Part shown: positions 29,213 to 38,549 of the stretch, one piece after another
Numbering within the stretch: position 1 is the first letter of the stretch
Layout of the letters: every line of letters starts with the position of its first letter
DNA from: Yoonia sp. I 8.24
Lineage (GTDB): Bacteria; Pseudomonadota; Alphaproteobacteria; Rhodobacterales; Rhodobacteraceae
DNA: 64,000 bases
Direction: 5' to 3'
NCBI RefSeq assembly: GCF_022096995.1
Contig: NZ_JACXGQ010000007.1
Coordinates: 62,001-126,000, forward strand
The notes under the pieces: generated by a model
Told to the model about the DNA's origin: nothing
Databases searched by the model: none
The model's input: only the letters and a program-made list of their open reading frames with translations
Translations under genes and position numbers: made by a program

Positions 29213-29232
29213 CCCGCAACCGCAATGGCAGA
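29213..29232. repeat. 20-bp direct repeat, right copy
   Basis: This is the partner of 28411-28430, one mismatch in 20. It lies between the presumed start of Imm11-like copy B and the parE start, within the parE leader. Confidence 0.9.
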
Positions 29233-29317
29233 TAACACGCCAATCCGCGCCCTTTGCCAATTGCCCCAACCGCCTCCGCCTGCCATTATGCCCCAAACCA
29301 AAAGAATGAGCAGTAAC

Positions 29318-31282
29318 ATGGCCGATGATCTTCTGTCTGGGGGCACAACAGCCCCCGAAAGCTATAACGCAAGCAGCATCGAAGTGCTTGAGGATATGGA
29401 GCACGTGCGCCTGCGCCCAGGCATGTATATCGGCGGCAAAGACGAACGCGCGCTGCACCATATGGTCGCGGAAATCATCGACAACTCGATGGACGAGGCC
29501 GTCGCAGGCCACGCCACATGGATCGAAGTTGAATTGCACGAAAACGGCCATGTCACCGTGCGCGACAACGGGCGGGGCATTCCAACCGACCCGCACCCCA
29601 AGAACCCCGATAAATCCGCGCTCGAAATCATCTTTTGCACGCTGAACGCGGGCGGTAAATTCTCGGGCGATAGTTACCAGACATCAGGCGGTCTGCACGG
29701 GGTTGGGTCATCGGTTGTGAACGCGCTGTCAGATCACCTAAGGGTCGAGGTCGCGCGCAACAAAGAACTGTTCATGATGGAATTCTCACGCGGGGTGCCA
29801 CAGGCCCCGCTTGCGAAAATCGGCGCGGCCCCCAATCGGCGCGGCACGGCGGTGACATTCCACCCAGATGAACAGATTTTCGGGAAACTCACACTCAAAC
29901 CCAAGACGCTGTTTAAAATGGCGCGGTCCAAGGCCTATCTTTTCTCGGGCGTTGAAATCCGTTGGAAAACCGGGATCAACGATGGGGACACCCCGCTTGA
30001 GGCGACATTCAAATTCCCCGGCGGGTTGGCTGACTATTTGACCGAAGTCTTCGCTGGCGCGACCACCTATTCCGAAACGCCTTTTGCAGGCACCGTGTCC
30101 TTTGCAGATAAATTTAACGTGCCGGGCAAGGTCGAATGGGCAATCAACTGGACCCCCACGCGCGACGGGTTCATCCAATCCTACTGTAACACCGTCCCCA
30201 CGCCTGAGGGCGGCACGCACGAGGCCGGGTTCTGGTCCGCGATCCTCAAGGGAATCAAAGCCTACGGGGAATTGGTCGGCAACAAAAAGGCGGGGACCAT
30301 CACCCGTGAAGACCTGACAACAGGCGCAGGCGCGTTGGTCTCTTGTTTTATCCGCGAACCCGAATTTGTGGGACAAACCAAAGACCGGCTGGCGACAACC
30401 GACGCGCAACGCATGGTCGATGCCGCCGTCCGCGACCACTTTGACAACTGGCTGGCCGCCGATACCAAATCCGCAGGCGCGATCCTTGATTTCCTTGTGC
30501 TGCGCGCCGAAGAGCGGCTGCGCCGCAAGCAAGAAAAAGAAACCTCGCGCAAATCAGCGACCAAGAAATTGCGCCTGCCCGGCAAGCTAACCGACTGCAC
30601 TTCCAAGGACCGGATCGGGACAGAGCTGTTTATCGTCGAGGGCGATTCAGCGGGCGGGTCTGGTAAGGGCGCGCGCGAACGCAAAACCCAAGCGCTTTTA
30701 CCGCTCAAGGGGAAAATCCTCAACGTGCTGGGGGCAGCATCAAACAAGCTGACCACCAACGCCGAAATCAATGACCTCTGCGAAGCCTTGGGCGTTGGCA
30801 TGGGCACGAAATTCAACGTCGATGATCTGCGCTATGAAAAGATCATCATCATGACCGATGCGGATGTCGACGGGGCGCATATCGCGGCGCTGCTGATGAC
30901 CTTCTTCTTTACGCAAATGCGGCCCCTGATTGACCAAGGGCACCTGTATCTGGCCTGCCCACCGCTTTACCGCCTCACCCAAGGGGCGCGGCGCGTCTAT
31001 GTCGCCGACGACGCTGAAAAAGACGCCGTGTTCGAAAAAGGTCTGGGCGGCAAAGGCAAAATTGACGTGCAGCGGTTTAAGGGTCTGGGCGAAATGGACG
31101 CAAAAGACCTCAAAGAAACCACGATGGACCCCGCCACCCGCAAACTCATCCGCGTCACCGTCCACGATGATGAGCCGGGAGACACCGCCGATCTGGTCGA
31201 GCGCCTCATGGGCAAAAAACCCGAACTGCGGTTCCAGTATATTCAGGAAAATGCACAGTTTGCAGAGGAGTTGGATGTTTGA
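29318..31282 (+). CDS. parE: DNA topoisomerase IV subunit B
   Basis: ParE is the ATPase subunit of the enzyme that decatenates daughter chromosomes. The 654-residue protein has a GHKL ATPase domain (EIIDNSMDEAVAG, DNGRGIPTD, GGLHGVGSSVVNAL) and the TOPRIM motif EGDSAGGSGKGARERKTQA, with DADVDGAHIAALL and the ending RFKGLGEMDAKDL. The frame is open upstream, but MADDLLSGG at ATG 29318 is the family-like start; ATG 29306 is also possible. Neither has a strong ribosome site. The partner parC is not in the window. Confidence 0.95.
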   Translation: MADDLLSGGTTAPESYNASSIEVLEDMEHVRLRPGMYIGGKDERALHHMVAEIIDNSMDEAVAGHATWIEVELHENGHVTVRDNGRGIPTDPHPKNPDKSALEIIFCTLNAGGKFSGDSYQTSGGLHGVGSSVVNALSDHLRVEVARNKELFMMEFSRGVPQAPLAKIGAAPNRRGTAVTFHPDEQIFGKLTLKPKTLFKMARSKAYLFSGVEIRWKTGINDGDTPLEATFKFPGGLADYLTEVFAGATTYSETPFAGTVSFADKFNVPGKVEWAINWTPTRDGFIQSYCNTVPTPEGGTHEAGFWSAILKGIKAYGELVGNKKAGTITREDLTTGAGALVSCFIREPEFVGQTKDRLATTDAQRMVDAAVRDHFDNWLAADTKSAGAILDFLVLRAEERLRRKQEKETSRKSATKKLRLPGKLTDCTSKDRIGTELFIVEGDSAGGSGKGARERKTQALLPLKGKILNVLGAASNKLTTNAEINDLCEALGVGMGTKFNVDDLRYEKIIIMTDADVDGAHIAALLMTFFFTQMRPLIDQGHLYLACPPLYRLTQGARRVYVADDAEKDAVFEKGLGGKGKIDVQRFKGLGEMDAKDLKETTMDPATRKLIRVTVHDDEPGDTADLVERLMGKKPELRFQYIQENAQFAEELDV

Positions 31283-31329
31283 GTAGTCTAGATGATCAAG
31301 TTTACTGGATAACAAAAGGACACTGATAA

Positions 31330-32124
31330 TTGTACATAGCGTTTTTGGACGAAGCTGGACACACGAGTAAAAAGAGCTTCACGGTATGTGGGCTCACAGC
31401 AATCAAGGCTACAAACGCTCAAAAATTAGCTCACGATATTGAAAAACTACGCAGATCAACCAGCGCCTTCGCAGATACCGATTTACTCAAGTTCGAGTCA
31501 AATTCGGCACCCAAAGACTGCAAACGTGAAGTACATACCAAAATAAAATCTGATGTTATTGATACTGGAGTGGCCGTCGACGCGACATTCATGGGCTACG
31601 CCTACTTCAACCAAGCCTCGTTCACCTTTGATAGCGACAGAAACCGATTATTTGGCTTCAATACGCTAATTGCTCAGTTCGGCAAATTTTTGGAAGAAAA
31701 ATCTGACTATGGAGTTGTTATTGTTGATCGCCTAGATCTCAGCAAAAAAAGCATCATCGGCCTTAAGAGCGGTTTTGATTACCTAAAGGAAAAGTTCCAA
31801 AAAGGAAATGAAGTCGGTGACAAGTGGCGCAAACACAATAGGATCATATCGTTTTCTATGACTTGTGATGGATGTTCACATTTAAGCACGCTAAATGACA
31901 TTCTCACTGGGTCGCTCATGTATCTGGTGAATGGAACCAACCCAACCGCGAGAACCGCACTTCAGGATAAGCTTGAAAAGCTTATGTGGAAAGATGCTGC
32001 TGGAAGGTACAAGAATTACGGCCTCAAGATGAGCCCCACTGATAGAAGCAAGCTCGACAGCTCAATTTCCGCTGAATACGATCTCTTACAAAGCTTCCTA
32101 AATTCCAAGTATGGGCACACATAA
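31330..32124 (+). CDS. DUF3800 protein (putative RNase H-fold nuclease)
   Basis: A 264-residue protein with DUF3800 landmarks: YIAFLDEAGHTSKKSFTVCGL at the N-terminus, LLKFESN near 50, VVIVDRL near 136 and the C-terminal LNDILTGSLMYLVNG. Acidic residues in the first and middle blocks match a metal-dependent RNase H-like site. Such genes are common in mobile and defence-rich regions; the role is unproven. The TTG start at 31330 has AAAGGA about 10 bases upstream. It is much AT-richer than parE and uses codons unlike the neighbours. Confidence 0.8.
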   Translation: MYIAFLDEAGHTSKKSFTVCGLTAIKATNAQKLAHDIEKLRRSTSAFADTDLLKFESNSAPKDCKREVHTKIKSDVIDTGVAVDATFMGYAYFNQASFTFDSDRNRLFGFNTLIAQFGKFLEEKSDYGVVIVDRLDLSKKSIIGLKSGFDYLKEKFQKGNEVGDKWRKHNRIISFSMTCDGCSHLSTLNDILTGSLMYLVNGTNPTARTALQDKLEKLMWKDAAGRYKNYGLKMSPTDRSKLDSSISAEYDLLQSFLNSKYGHT

Positions 32125-32435
32125 CCCAGAATGATCGGAAGGGCCGATTTCAGCGAGGGCAGAGCTTGGACCTCGGGGTGGGTGCGAAGCGCCCTCCCCG
32201 TGGGGGCGGATCGGCGCTGCCCGGCGATGCCGGGCGGGATGTGGATTAGGCAAAGCGGCCCATTCTAAACCATCCCACAGCACGCACAGTTAACCGCACA
32301 AGCGCCAGACAGATGTCCGACGTTTTGCCGACGCAAATCCGACGTAGTGCCGACCAGCCAAAGCCCATAAAAATAAGCCGTTAAGCCACGATTCGCCCGC
32401 AGCACCACGTAGGGTGGGTTTTAACCCACCGCCCC
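32125..32435. other. GC-rich palindrome-bearing gap after the DUF3800 gene
   Basis: About 310 bases without a supported gene. A perfect hairpin GCCCGGC-GAT-GCCGGGC lies at 32219-32235. Two near-copies of a 17-base unit (TCCGACGTTTTGCCGAC at 32316, TCCGACGTAGTGCCGAC at 32338) follow. The palindromic dispersed repeat lies at 32408-32432. The base composition jumps sharply from the AT-rich gene just before it, marking the edge of an insert. Confidence 0.75.
32408..32432. repeat. Palindromic dispersed repeat, copy 2
   Basis: It begins CGTAGGGTGG and ends CCACCGC, with inner arms GGTGGGTT and AACCCACC. It matches copy 1 at 23346-23370 in both ends and in length. Like copy 1 it lies in a gap between convergent genes, just before the DUF3047 stop at 32436. 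Confidence 0.85.
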
Positions 32436-33074
32436 TTACCGCAGATCAATCGCACCTAACGCCGCGCGAATAACGCTATTCGTATCGTCACTATCCGCAG
32501 ACACGGCCAAGCCAACCAAGGCACCCGGCGTTCCACCAAATGCGCGCGCGTAATCCGCGGCCAAATCAACGCTTTCACTATGCGCCCCAGTGCCCGCTTG
32601 GCGCAGCGCAATCGTCGCGCCTTGGCCCGCAGGACCATAGGGCGACGGGATCATTTGACCGCGCGCGTGGTTCCCGCCCCATGCATATTGGATGATGCGC
32701 ACCTCATCATTCCCAAGCAAACTTCGGATGTTAGCCCCTTCGCTGGCGGCGGCAGATGCCTCGGGCAGGAACACAAAATAGACCGAAACGTTGCGATCAT
32801 CCCCACCCTTTTGAGCAAGGCTTGTCGCAGGCACCGATTGATCCACACGCCAGCCCCATGCAGCATTGCGCGCGCCCCACTGGCCCCGCGCAACCCGCGT
32901 CCACGCCAAAGACACAGAGCCTTCAGACACAATTCCAAGGTCCGATCCAAAGCTGTAATCGTTGGAACTAAAAAGCTGCAACCGCTGTTCAGCCCAACCG
33001 TTAGAGAACGGCACAGGCTGCGCAATGGCAGGGGTGGCAAGGGCAAGGCAGGCAGCAAAGGTCAGATAACGCAT
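32436..33074 (-). CDS. DUF3047 secreted protein
   Basis: A 212-residue protein with a signal peptide (MRYLTFAACLALATPAIAQ) and the DUF3047 pattern (WGWRVDQSVPATSLAQKGGDDRNVSVYFVFLPEA, then IIQYAWGGNHARGQMIPSPYG). The family is periplasmic with no known activity. ATG 33074 is chosen because GGAG is 7 bases upstream; the longer frame adds four residues. It is in the same direction as the cytochrome gene upstream. Confidence 0.85.
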   Translation of the reverse strand: MRYLTFAACLALATPAIAQPVPFSNGWAEQRLQLFSSNDYSFGSDLGIVSEGSVSLAWTRVARGQWGARNAAWGWRVDQSVPATSLAQKGGDDRNVSVYFVFLPEASAAASEGANIRSLLGNDEVRIIQYAWGGNHARGQMIPSPYGPAGQGATIALRQAGTGAHSESVDLAADYARAFGGTPGALVGLAVSADSDDTNSVIRAALGAIDLR

Positions 33075-33169
33075 GAGAAACTCCAATCATTCAATTGGCC
33101 ACATGCATACCCCCAGCCTCACCTGCGCCCACGCGCAAATTCACAATCTCACGCGATTGTCAGCCATTG

Positions 33170-33559
33170 CTACTGTTGCAACAATTCGATGTATTCGGTC
33201 AGCAGCAGTAACTTCGTTGGGACTGGCGTGCCCAACCCGTCGTTTTCGACAATCACCGTCGCACCTAGGTCGCCAGCGCCAAATTCGGGCATAGCAGCGC
33301 TAAAGTGCGCATCGCGTTGCAGACCATCGATGGTGCTCATGACTTGGTTGGTCGGGAACTCTCCGCCGTTGCGTGATGTGATCGTGGTCAGGTCAGGCGG
33401 CGCTGTTTCCAGCCCCCGCGCGTAGGGCCCATCGCCACGCGCATCCGCCCCATGACAGCCCGCGCATTCGGCTGCGAAAATCTGCGCGCCACTTTGGGGT
33501 TGATCGACACAAGCCGCCAATGTGAGCGCCGCAAGGATCATCATATACCGCATCTGCAA
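33170..33559 (-). CDS. Class I c-type cytochrome, probable lipoprotein
   Basis: A 129-residue protein. It begins with a lipobox-like signal (MILAALTLAACVDQ), so it is probably anchored by a lipid. It contains one heme site CAGCH near 33-37 and a distal Met in AAMPEFG. It would carry electrons in the periplasm; the partner oxidase or dehydrogenase is not evident nearby. Confidence 0.88.
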   Translation of the reverse strand: MQMRYMMILAALTLAACVDQPQSGAQIFAAECAGCHGADARGDGPYARGLETAPPDLTTITSRNGGEFPTNQVMSTIDGLQRDAHFSAAMPEFGAGDLGATVIVENDGLGTPVPTKLLLLTEYIELLQQ

Positions 33560-33608
33560 TCTCTCCTGTTTTCATCACGCTAGCAGGGCTACGCGCGAAG
33601 GTATTGAT

Positions 33609-34292
33609 CTATATCATCTCAAGTGTGCCGGCGGTCAGCCGCACCTGTCGGTCCATCCGTGCGGCAAGCGTCAGGTTATGGGTCGCGATAACAGCGGCCA
33701 GCCCCGTATCACGGACCAGCCCCATCAGCGCATCGAACACCTGATCAGATGTATCGGGGTCAAGGTTGCCTGTCGGCTCATCCGCGAGCAAAAGGGCCGG
33801 CTCATTCGCCAGCGCCCGGCAAAATGCGACCCGCTGTTGTTCACCACCTGACAAGGCCGCCGGGCGGTGTGACGCCCGATCCGCAATGCCAACCCGACCG
33901 AGTAGATCAAGTGCGCGCGCGTGGGCTGCCGCATCACTTACCCCATTTGCTAACTGTGGAATCACGATATTTTCCACCGCGCTAAATTCGGGCAGCAAGT
34001 GGTGGAATTGATAGATAAATCCAACAGTGCCACGGCGCACGGCTGTGCGTTTGCGATCAGACAGATTTGTCATATCGGTGCCGCCAATCGCAACTTTTCC
34101 CGCGTCCGGCGTATCAAGCAGCCCTGCGATATGCAGCAGGGTTGACTTGCCAGCCCCCGATGGCGCCACCAGCCCCACGACCTCGCCGGGTTTAACCGCA
34201 AGCGACACACCTTGCAGCACGCGGACTTCGCCGGGTTTGCCTGCGTTATAGGTCTTGGTCAGATCGCTGACCTCAAGCGTGAAATCATTCAT
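33609..34292 (-). CDS. lolD: Lipoprotein-releasing ABC transporter ATP-binding protein LolD
   Basis: A 227-residue ABC ATPase. It has Walker A ([18 protein letters not shown]), the ABC signature ([19 protein letters not shown]) and Walker B ([12 protein letters not shown]). It drives release of outer-membrane lipoproteins to LolA. ATG 34292 (MNDFTLEV) is taken as the start; the longer frame adds five residues. The start overlaps the permease stop by 8 bases, so lolC and lolD are coupled. Confidence 0.92.
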   Translation of the reverse strand: MNDFTLEVSDLTKTYNAGKPGEVRVLQGVSLAVKPGEVVGLVAPSGAGKSTLLHIAGLLDTPDAGKVAIGGTDMTNLSDRKRTAVRRGTVGFIYQFHHLLPEFSAVENIVIPQLANGVSDAAAHARALDLLGRVGIADRASHRPAALSGGEQQRVAFCRALANEPALLLADEPTGNLDPDTSDQVFDALMGLVRDTGLAAVIATHNLTLAARMDRQVRLTAGTLEMI

Positions 34293-35538
34293 AGCGCAGC
34301 GCCTCAACCGGGTTCATCCGGGCGGCACGGCGCGCGGGAAAGATTGTAATGATCCATGATAGACCCAGTGACAGGGATACGGATTTCAAGACGTCCGACA
34401 GGTGCAATTCTGCGGGGATCGCGTAGATTCCGCGAATGGACGGATCCCAAACACCGCCGCCCGCGACATAGTTCACAAAGCTGAAAATCGTATCGATGTA
34501 GACCGCAAACAGACACCCAAGGATCACGCCACAGATCGTCCCGACAGTTCCGATCCCGGCGCCGCAGATAAAGAAAATCCGCATGATCGACCCTTCGGTC
34601 AGCCCCATTGTACGTAAGATGCCCACATCGCGGCCCTTGTTTTTGACCAACATGATTAGCCCTGAAATAATGTTCATCGATGCGACAAGCACAAGGATCG
34701 ACAGAATGATGAACATCACATTGTCCTCGATGGTTAAGGCGCGCAGGTAACGGCGCACGCGGTCCTCCCATGAATAAGCCCATGTGCCTTCACCAGCAGC
34801 ATTAGCGATCGACTGCTTCAAATCTTCTGACAGGGTGATGTCATCAAGCTGCACGGCCAATTCATCGGCCACGCCGTCGCGGTTAAAGATAAACTGCGCG
34901 ATGTCTAACGGCAGATAGGCGCGCACCTCGTCGATTTGGTAGCGCCCGGTTGAGAAGATGAAAACGACATCATAGGCATTACGCCGCGTCGATTGCCCCA
35001 TTGGCGTTGACGCCCCGGCGCGTGTTGTGATTTCAATCCGGTCGCCAATTGTCACCCCAAGATTCGCCGCCAATTCTGAGCCAAGCGCGATCCCATTTGG
35101 CAGGTCTTCGATGTTGCCGTAGCTGCGGTCGCTTTCAATGATCGCGTCTGATCTTTTTAGATCCTCAAGTTTGATCCCATAGATATCCGCAAGGCCCAGC
35201 CGCCCAGACGCGCTTGCCATGGCTTGCCCACGGACAAGCGGGAACACGTCAGTCACATGATCTTCGGCGCGGATACGGTCTGCGACCACCTCAAAATCAT
35301 CGATGGTGCCACCGGGTTGCTGTACGGTCACATGCGCATAGGCCCCCGCGATCGTATCCACGAATTCCGCGCGAAACCCCGACCTCACAGCAAGGGTCGC
35401 GATCAGCGCGAAGACAGCCAAGGTCACCCCGATCAGGCTGATCCAGGTCATCACGCTGATACCGCCTTCGGCACGTTTGGCACGGATATAACGCCAGGCG
35501 ATCATCCATTCGAATTTAGCAAAAGGTCGGGTGGACAT
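34285..35538 (-). CDS. lolC: Lipoprotein-releasing ABC transporter permease LolC/LolE
   Basis: A 417-residue inner-membrane protein. It begins [30 protein letters not shown], with one N-terminal transmembrane helix, a large periplasmic MacB-like core and a C-terminal FtsX domain with three helices ([33 protein letters not shown]). Together with LolD it extracts lipoproteins from the inner membrane. Whether it serves as LolC, LolE or a single LolF-type permease cannot be told here. Confidence 0.92.
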   Translation of the reverse strand: MSTRPFAKFEWMIAWRYIRAKRAEGGISVMTWISLIGVTLAVFALIATLAVRSGFRAEFVDTIAGAYAHVTVQQPGGTIDDFEVVADRIRAEDHVTDVFPLVRGQAMASASGRLGLADIYGIKLEDLKRSDAIIESDRSYGNIEDLPNGIALGSELAANLGVTIGDRIEITTRAGASTPMGQSTRRNAYDVVFIFSTGRYQIDEVRAYLPLDIAQFIFNRDGVADELAVQLDDITLSEDLKQSIANAAGEGTWAYSWEDRVRRYLRALTIEDNVMFIILSILVLVASMNIISGLIMLVKNKGRDVGILRTMGLTEGSIMRIFFICGAGIGTVGTICGVILGCLFAVYIDTIFSFVNYVAGGGVWDPSIRGIYAIPAELHLSDVLKSVSLSLGLSWIITIFPARRAARMNPVEALRYE

Positions 35539-35563
35539 TTATGACGTCTCTTTCTTGGAACGA

Positions 35564-36274
35564 TTACCAATGATTGCCGGGGTTTTGAAACTGCGTTGCA
35601 TCACGGCCCTTAGCCGATGATTTGCTTTGTGCGGCCCAAAGCAGCCCACGTTTGACCATCTCGAATGCCGGACCACTCGCAATCACGGATGCCTGATGGC
35701 CCAGCGCATTATAATACACGCGGCCCAGCCCCCATTCGCGGGTCCATACGACAGGCATATCCACGGAGCCATTTGCGCTGTGATACCATGTCACGACATC
35801 CGTGCGCGTGGTCGCGAGCACCTTGTTGGCAGGATCGACGTGCAAATAGTATTGTTCGGTTTCGACATCAAAATCGCTGATCCCAGCAACCAACGGATCG
35901 TCGGAAATGATGTTTACACGGTGTTTCACGCCGTCGCCACCCGGATGGCCAACCCAATTGGCTCCGGTCATGAACTGCCACAAGGGCGATCCGCGAAACG
36001 CGTCGCACATGCCGCCGTGGCAGCCTGCAATGCCTGTGCCCGCGGCGACGGCCTCTGATACATTTGTAGCCGCATCGCGTGATAGATCGCTCATGGTCCA
36101 GACGGGCACAATCAGGTCATAGGTTTTCAGCTTCACGCCATCATCAAAACAATCGAGACTATCTGTGACAGTCGTTTCAATCCCTGCATCGTTTAGGACT
36201 TTATCAAAAATCGCCGCGACTTTATCTGGCTCGTGGCCGTCCCAACCGCCCCACGTAATCAATGCAGTTGTCAT
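35564..36274 (-). CDS. ThuA-like family protein
   Basis: A 236-residue protein of the ThuA-like class I glutamine-amidotransferase fold (ALITWGGWDGHEPDKVAAIFD, IAGCHGGMCDAFRGSPLWQFMTGANWVGHPGG, then TREWGLGRVYYNALGH). ThuA was linked to trehalose use in rhizobia; the activity here is unknown. Its ATG overlaps the DUF2937 stop as ATGA. Confidence 0.87.
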   Translation of the reverse strand: MTTALITWGGWDGHEPDKVAAIFDKVLNDAGIETTVTDSLDCFDDGVKLKTYDLIVPVWTMSDLSRDAATNVSEAVAAGTGIAGCHGGMCDAFRGSPLWQFMTGANWVGHPGGDGVKHRVNIISDDPLVAGISDFDVETEQYYLHVDPANKVLATTRTDVVTWYHSANGSVDMPVVWTREWGLGRVYYNALGHQASVIASGPAFEMVKRGLLWAAQSKSSAKGRDATQFQNPGNHW

Positions 36275-36873
36275 CGCTTTGCTCCCGATAGCGGGCGAAT
36301 GTGGCTTTGTACCTCAGGTCGGGGCGTTGGCCGCGCAACCGGAGGATCAGCCTTGATCCGCGCTGGTGTCTGTTTCGGCGCGACTGTGCGACGGTTGCGC
36401 CGAAACGGCAAGGTCAGCAATGATAAAACCGCGCCGATCAGCGCCCAGCCACCAACAAACCCGCTGCCTGCGGCGGCGGCCCCAGCGGTGCTGATCGGAA
36501 CGGCCGGGGTGAAATCCAGCCAAGCCGCCTGAAACGTTTGAACATCAGCCATTCTATGCGGCATCAACATGCGTTGCATCGCAGAAGCATCGCGTAAGGC
36601 GGCCAGATTGTCACCCAAACGCACATGCCGCGCAATGGTGCGGCGCCACATCGCCTCTTGCCCTTGCATCAACGGCACTTCGGCCATCGCTTCTAACATC
36701 GCTTCGCGCCCAAACCCGTCTTCAAGCGCAGTTGCGTCGAACTCTTTGACCTGACGGGACAATTCATCGACCTGTCCGCCAAGGCGCTGCATGTATTGCT
36801 GCGAAAATTCGGGATATTGGGACAATCCCGCAGCCCCAGCAACCCCGCCCAAAAGGCAAAGCACCCGGATCAT
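36271..36873 (-). CDS. DUF2937 membrane protein
   Basis: A 200-residue protein with the DUF2937 start MIRVLCLLGGVAGAAGLSQYPEFSQQY, a helical middle with WRRTIARH, and a hydrophobic segment near the C-terminus (FVGGWALIGAVLSLLTLPF) followed by a basic, Pro-rich tail. The function is unknown. It is translationally coupled to the ThuA-like gene, suggesting cotranscription. Confidence 0.85.
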   Translation of the reverse strand: MIRVLCLLGGVAGAAGLSQYPEFSQQYMQRLGGQVDELSRQVKEFDATALEDGFGREAMLEAMAEVPLMQGQEAMWRRTIARHVRLGDNLAALRDASAMQRMLMPHRMADVQTFQAAWLDFTPAVPISTAGAAAAGSGFVGGWALIGAVLSLLTLPFRRNRRTVAPKQTPARIKADPPVARPTPRPEVQSHIRPLSGAKR

Positions 36874-36973
36874 ATCCGGCTTTCCGTCAGTTCAGTGTGT
36901 GTCATTTACTGCCTCAACACATTATTTTGGACGCAGCATACCATCAAATACGCGCGCCGTTAACGCATCATGT

Positions 36974-37011
36974 AAAAAATGGGCGTCGATCCGCAAGGAC
37001 CGCGCCCATTT
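36974..37011 (-). terminator. Rho-independent terminator downstream of proS
   Basis: On the minus strand AAATGGGCG pairs with CGCCCATTT, and the stem is followed by a run of T residues (ATTTTTTAC). The spacing to the proS stop at 37037 fits a normal terminator for that gene. Confidence 0.85.
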
Positions 37012-37036
37012 CCAAGTTCACATCGTGGTGTTTTAC

Positions 37037-38377
37037 CTATGCGATGCCGTCGTAAATCGCGACGATTTTGGCGATTGCGTCTGCGGCAGGCATCTCCGAC
37101 GCCTCGCCGGTGCGGCGGCAGGTGACCTCGACAACGCCATTTTTGATCCCGCGCGGACCAATCGTAATACGCCACGGCAGGCCAATCATATCCATCGTGC
37201 CAAACTTGGCCCCTGCCCGTTCGTCGCGGTCATCATACAGCGGCTCTAGTCCGGCAGCGGTGAATTGTTTGTACAGGTCTTCGCAGGCCGCATCACAGGC
37301 TTCATCGCCCGAACGCATGTTCAAGATACCAACATGGAACGGTGTGACACCTTCGGGCCAGATGATACCCTTGTCATCATGGCTGGCCTCGATGATTGCG
37401 CCCAATAACCGGGACACCCCGATGCCGTGCGATCCCATATGAACAGGCACCTTACCGCCCTTACCATCATCGACCATCGCGCCCATGCTTTCGGAATACT
37501 TGGTGCCGAAATAGAAAATCTGGCCAACTTCAATCCCGCGCGCCGTGCGCTTGCGGTCTTCGGGAACCTCGGCGAACATAGCCTCGTCGTGGGTTTCATC
37601 GGTGCGTGCGTAGCGGCTGGTGAATTCTTCAAGGACGGCGGCACATGCGGCCTTGTCATCATAGTCGATCTCACGGTCACCAAACTTCAGATCGGTGATC
37701 TCGCTGTCATAGAAAACTTCAGATTCGCCGGTTTCGGCCAGCACGAGGAATTCATGCGTGTCATCACCACCGATAGGGCCGGAATCCGCGCGCATCGGGA
37801 TCGCCTGAAGCCCAAGCCGTTCATAGGTGCGCAAATAGCTGACCAGATGGCGGTTATAAGCGTGCAGCGCATCCTCTTTGGTCAGGTCAAAGTTATACCC
37901 GTCTTTCATATAGAATTCGCGGCCACGCATGACGCCAAAACGTGGGCGGACTTCGTCGCGGAATTTCCATTGAATTTGATAAAGCGTGAGCGGCAAATCT
38001 TTGTAGCTGGTCACATGCGACCGGAAGATATCTGTCACCAGTTCCTCGGCCGTCGGGGTAAACAACAATTCACGGCCGCCACGGTCTTTGATGCGCAGCA
38101 TTTCTTCGCCGTAAGCATCATAACGACCAGATTCACGCCACAGATCAGCAGATTGAATTGTCGGCATTTGAATCGCGATGTGACCTGCGCGCGCCTGTTC
38201 TTCGTGGACGATATTTTCGATTTTGCGCAGAACTTTGAAACCTAGTGGCAACCATGAATAAATGCCCGCGCTGGCTTGTTTGATCATGCCTGCCTGCAAC
38301 ATATAGCGGTGGCTGACGATCTGTGCCTCACGAGGGGTTTCTTTAAGAACGGGAAGGAAATAGCGGCTCATGCGCAT
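37037..38377 (-). CDS. proS: Prolyl-tRNA synthetase (short type)
   Basis: It charges tRNA-Pro. The 446-residue length without a large insertion is the alphaproteobacterial short form. Class II motifs are visible: [15 protein letters not shown] near motif 1, [21 protein letters not shown] (motif 2) and [13 protein letters not shown] (motif 3). ATG 38377 (MRMSRYF) is chosen because AAGG stands 8 bases upstream; ATG 38371 is an alternative. A clear terminator follows. Confidence 0.95.
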   Translation of the reverse strand: MRMSRYFLPVLKETPREAQIVSHRYMLQAGMIKQASAGIYSWLPLGFKVLRKIENIVHEEQARAGHIAIQMPTIQSADLWRESGRYDAYGEEMLRIKDRGGRELLFTPTAEELVTDIFRSHVTSYKDLPLTLYQIQWKFRDEVRPRFGVMRGREFYMKDGYNFDLTKEDALHAYNRHLVSYLRTYERLGLQAIPMRADSGPIGGDDTHEFLVLAETGESEVFYDSEITDLKFGDREIDYDDKAACAAVLEEFTSRYARTDETHDEAMFAEVPEDRKRTARGIEVGQIFYFGTKYSESMGAMVDDGKGGKVPVHMGSHGIGVSRLLGAIIEASHDDKGIIWPEGVTPFHVGILNMRSGDEACDAACEDLYKQFTAAGLEPLYDDRDERAGAKFGTMDMIGLPWRITIGPRGIKNGVVEVTCRRTGEASEMPAADAIAKIVAIYDGIA

Positions 38378-38549
38378 CGGTTCGGCCTTTATGGGATATT
38401 CAGTTGCTTTGGGTGTAATCTGCGTGGACGGCCCTCGCAAGCGCAGACATATGCGCAAACGGGTCGCAATTGCACGTTATTTCATCCACAACCCTTGCAA
38501 GAGTGCGCGTCATACCGCATCTAAATGACCAAGCAACAAGAGGTATCAC

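Noticed and set aside
32098-32283. A 61-codon minus-strand frame in the DUF3800 flank
   Set aside because: It is low in complexity (Pro, Arg, His), crosses the hairpin, and has no ribosome site.
37427-38245. A 272-codon plus-strand frame opposite proS
   Set aside because: It is the antisense of a well-supported gene and shows no family features.
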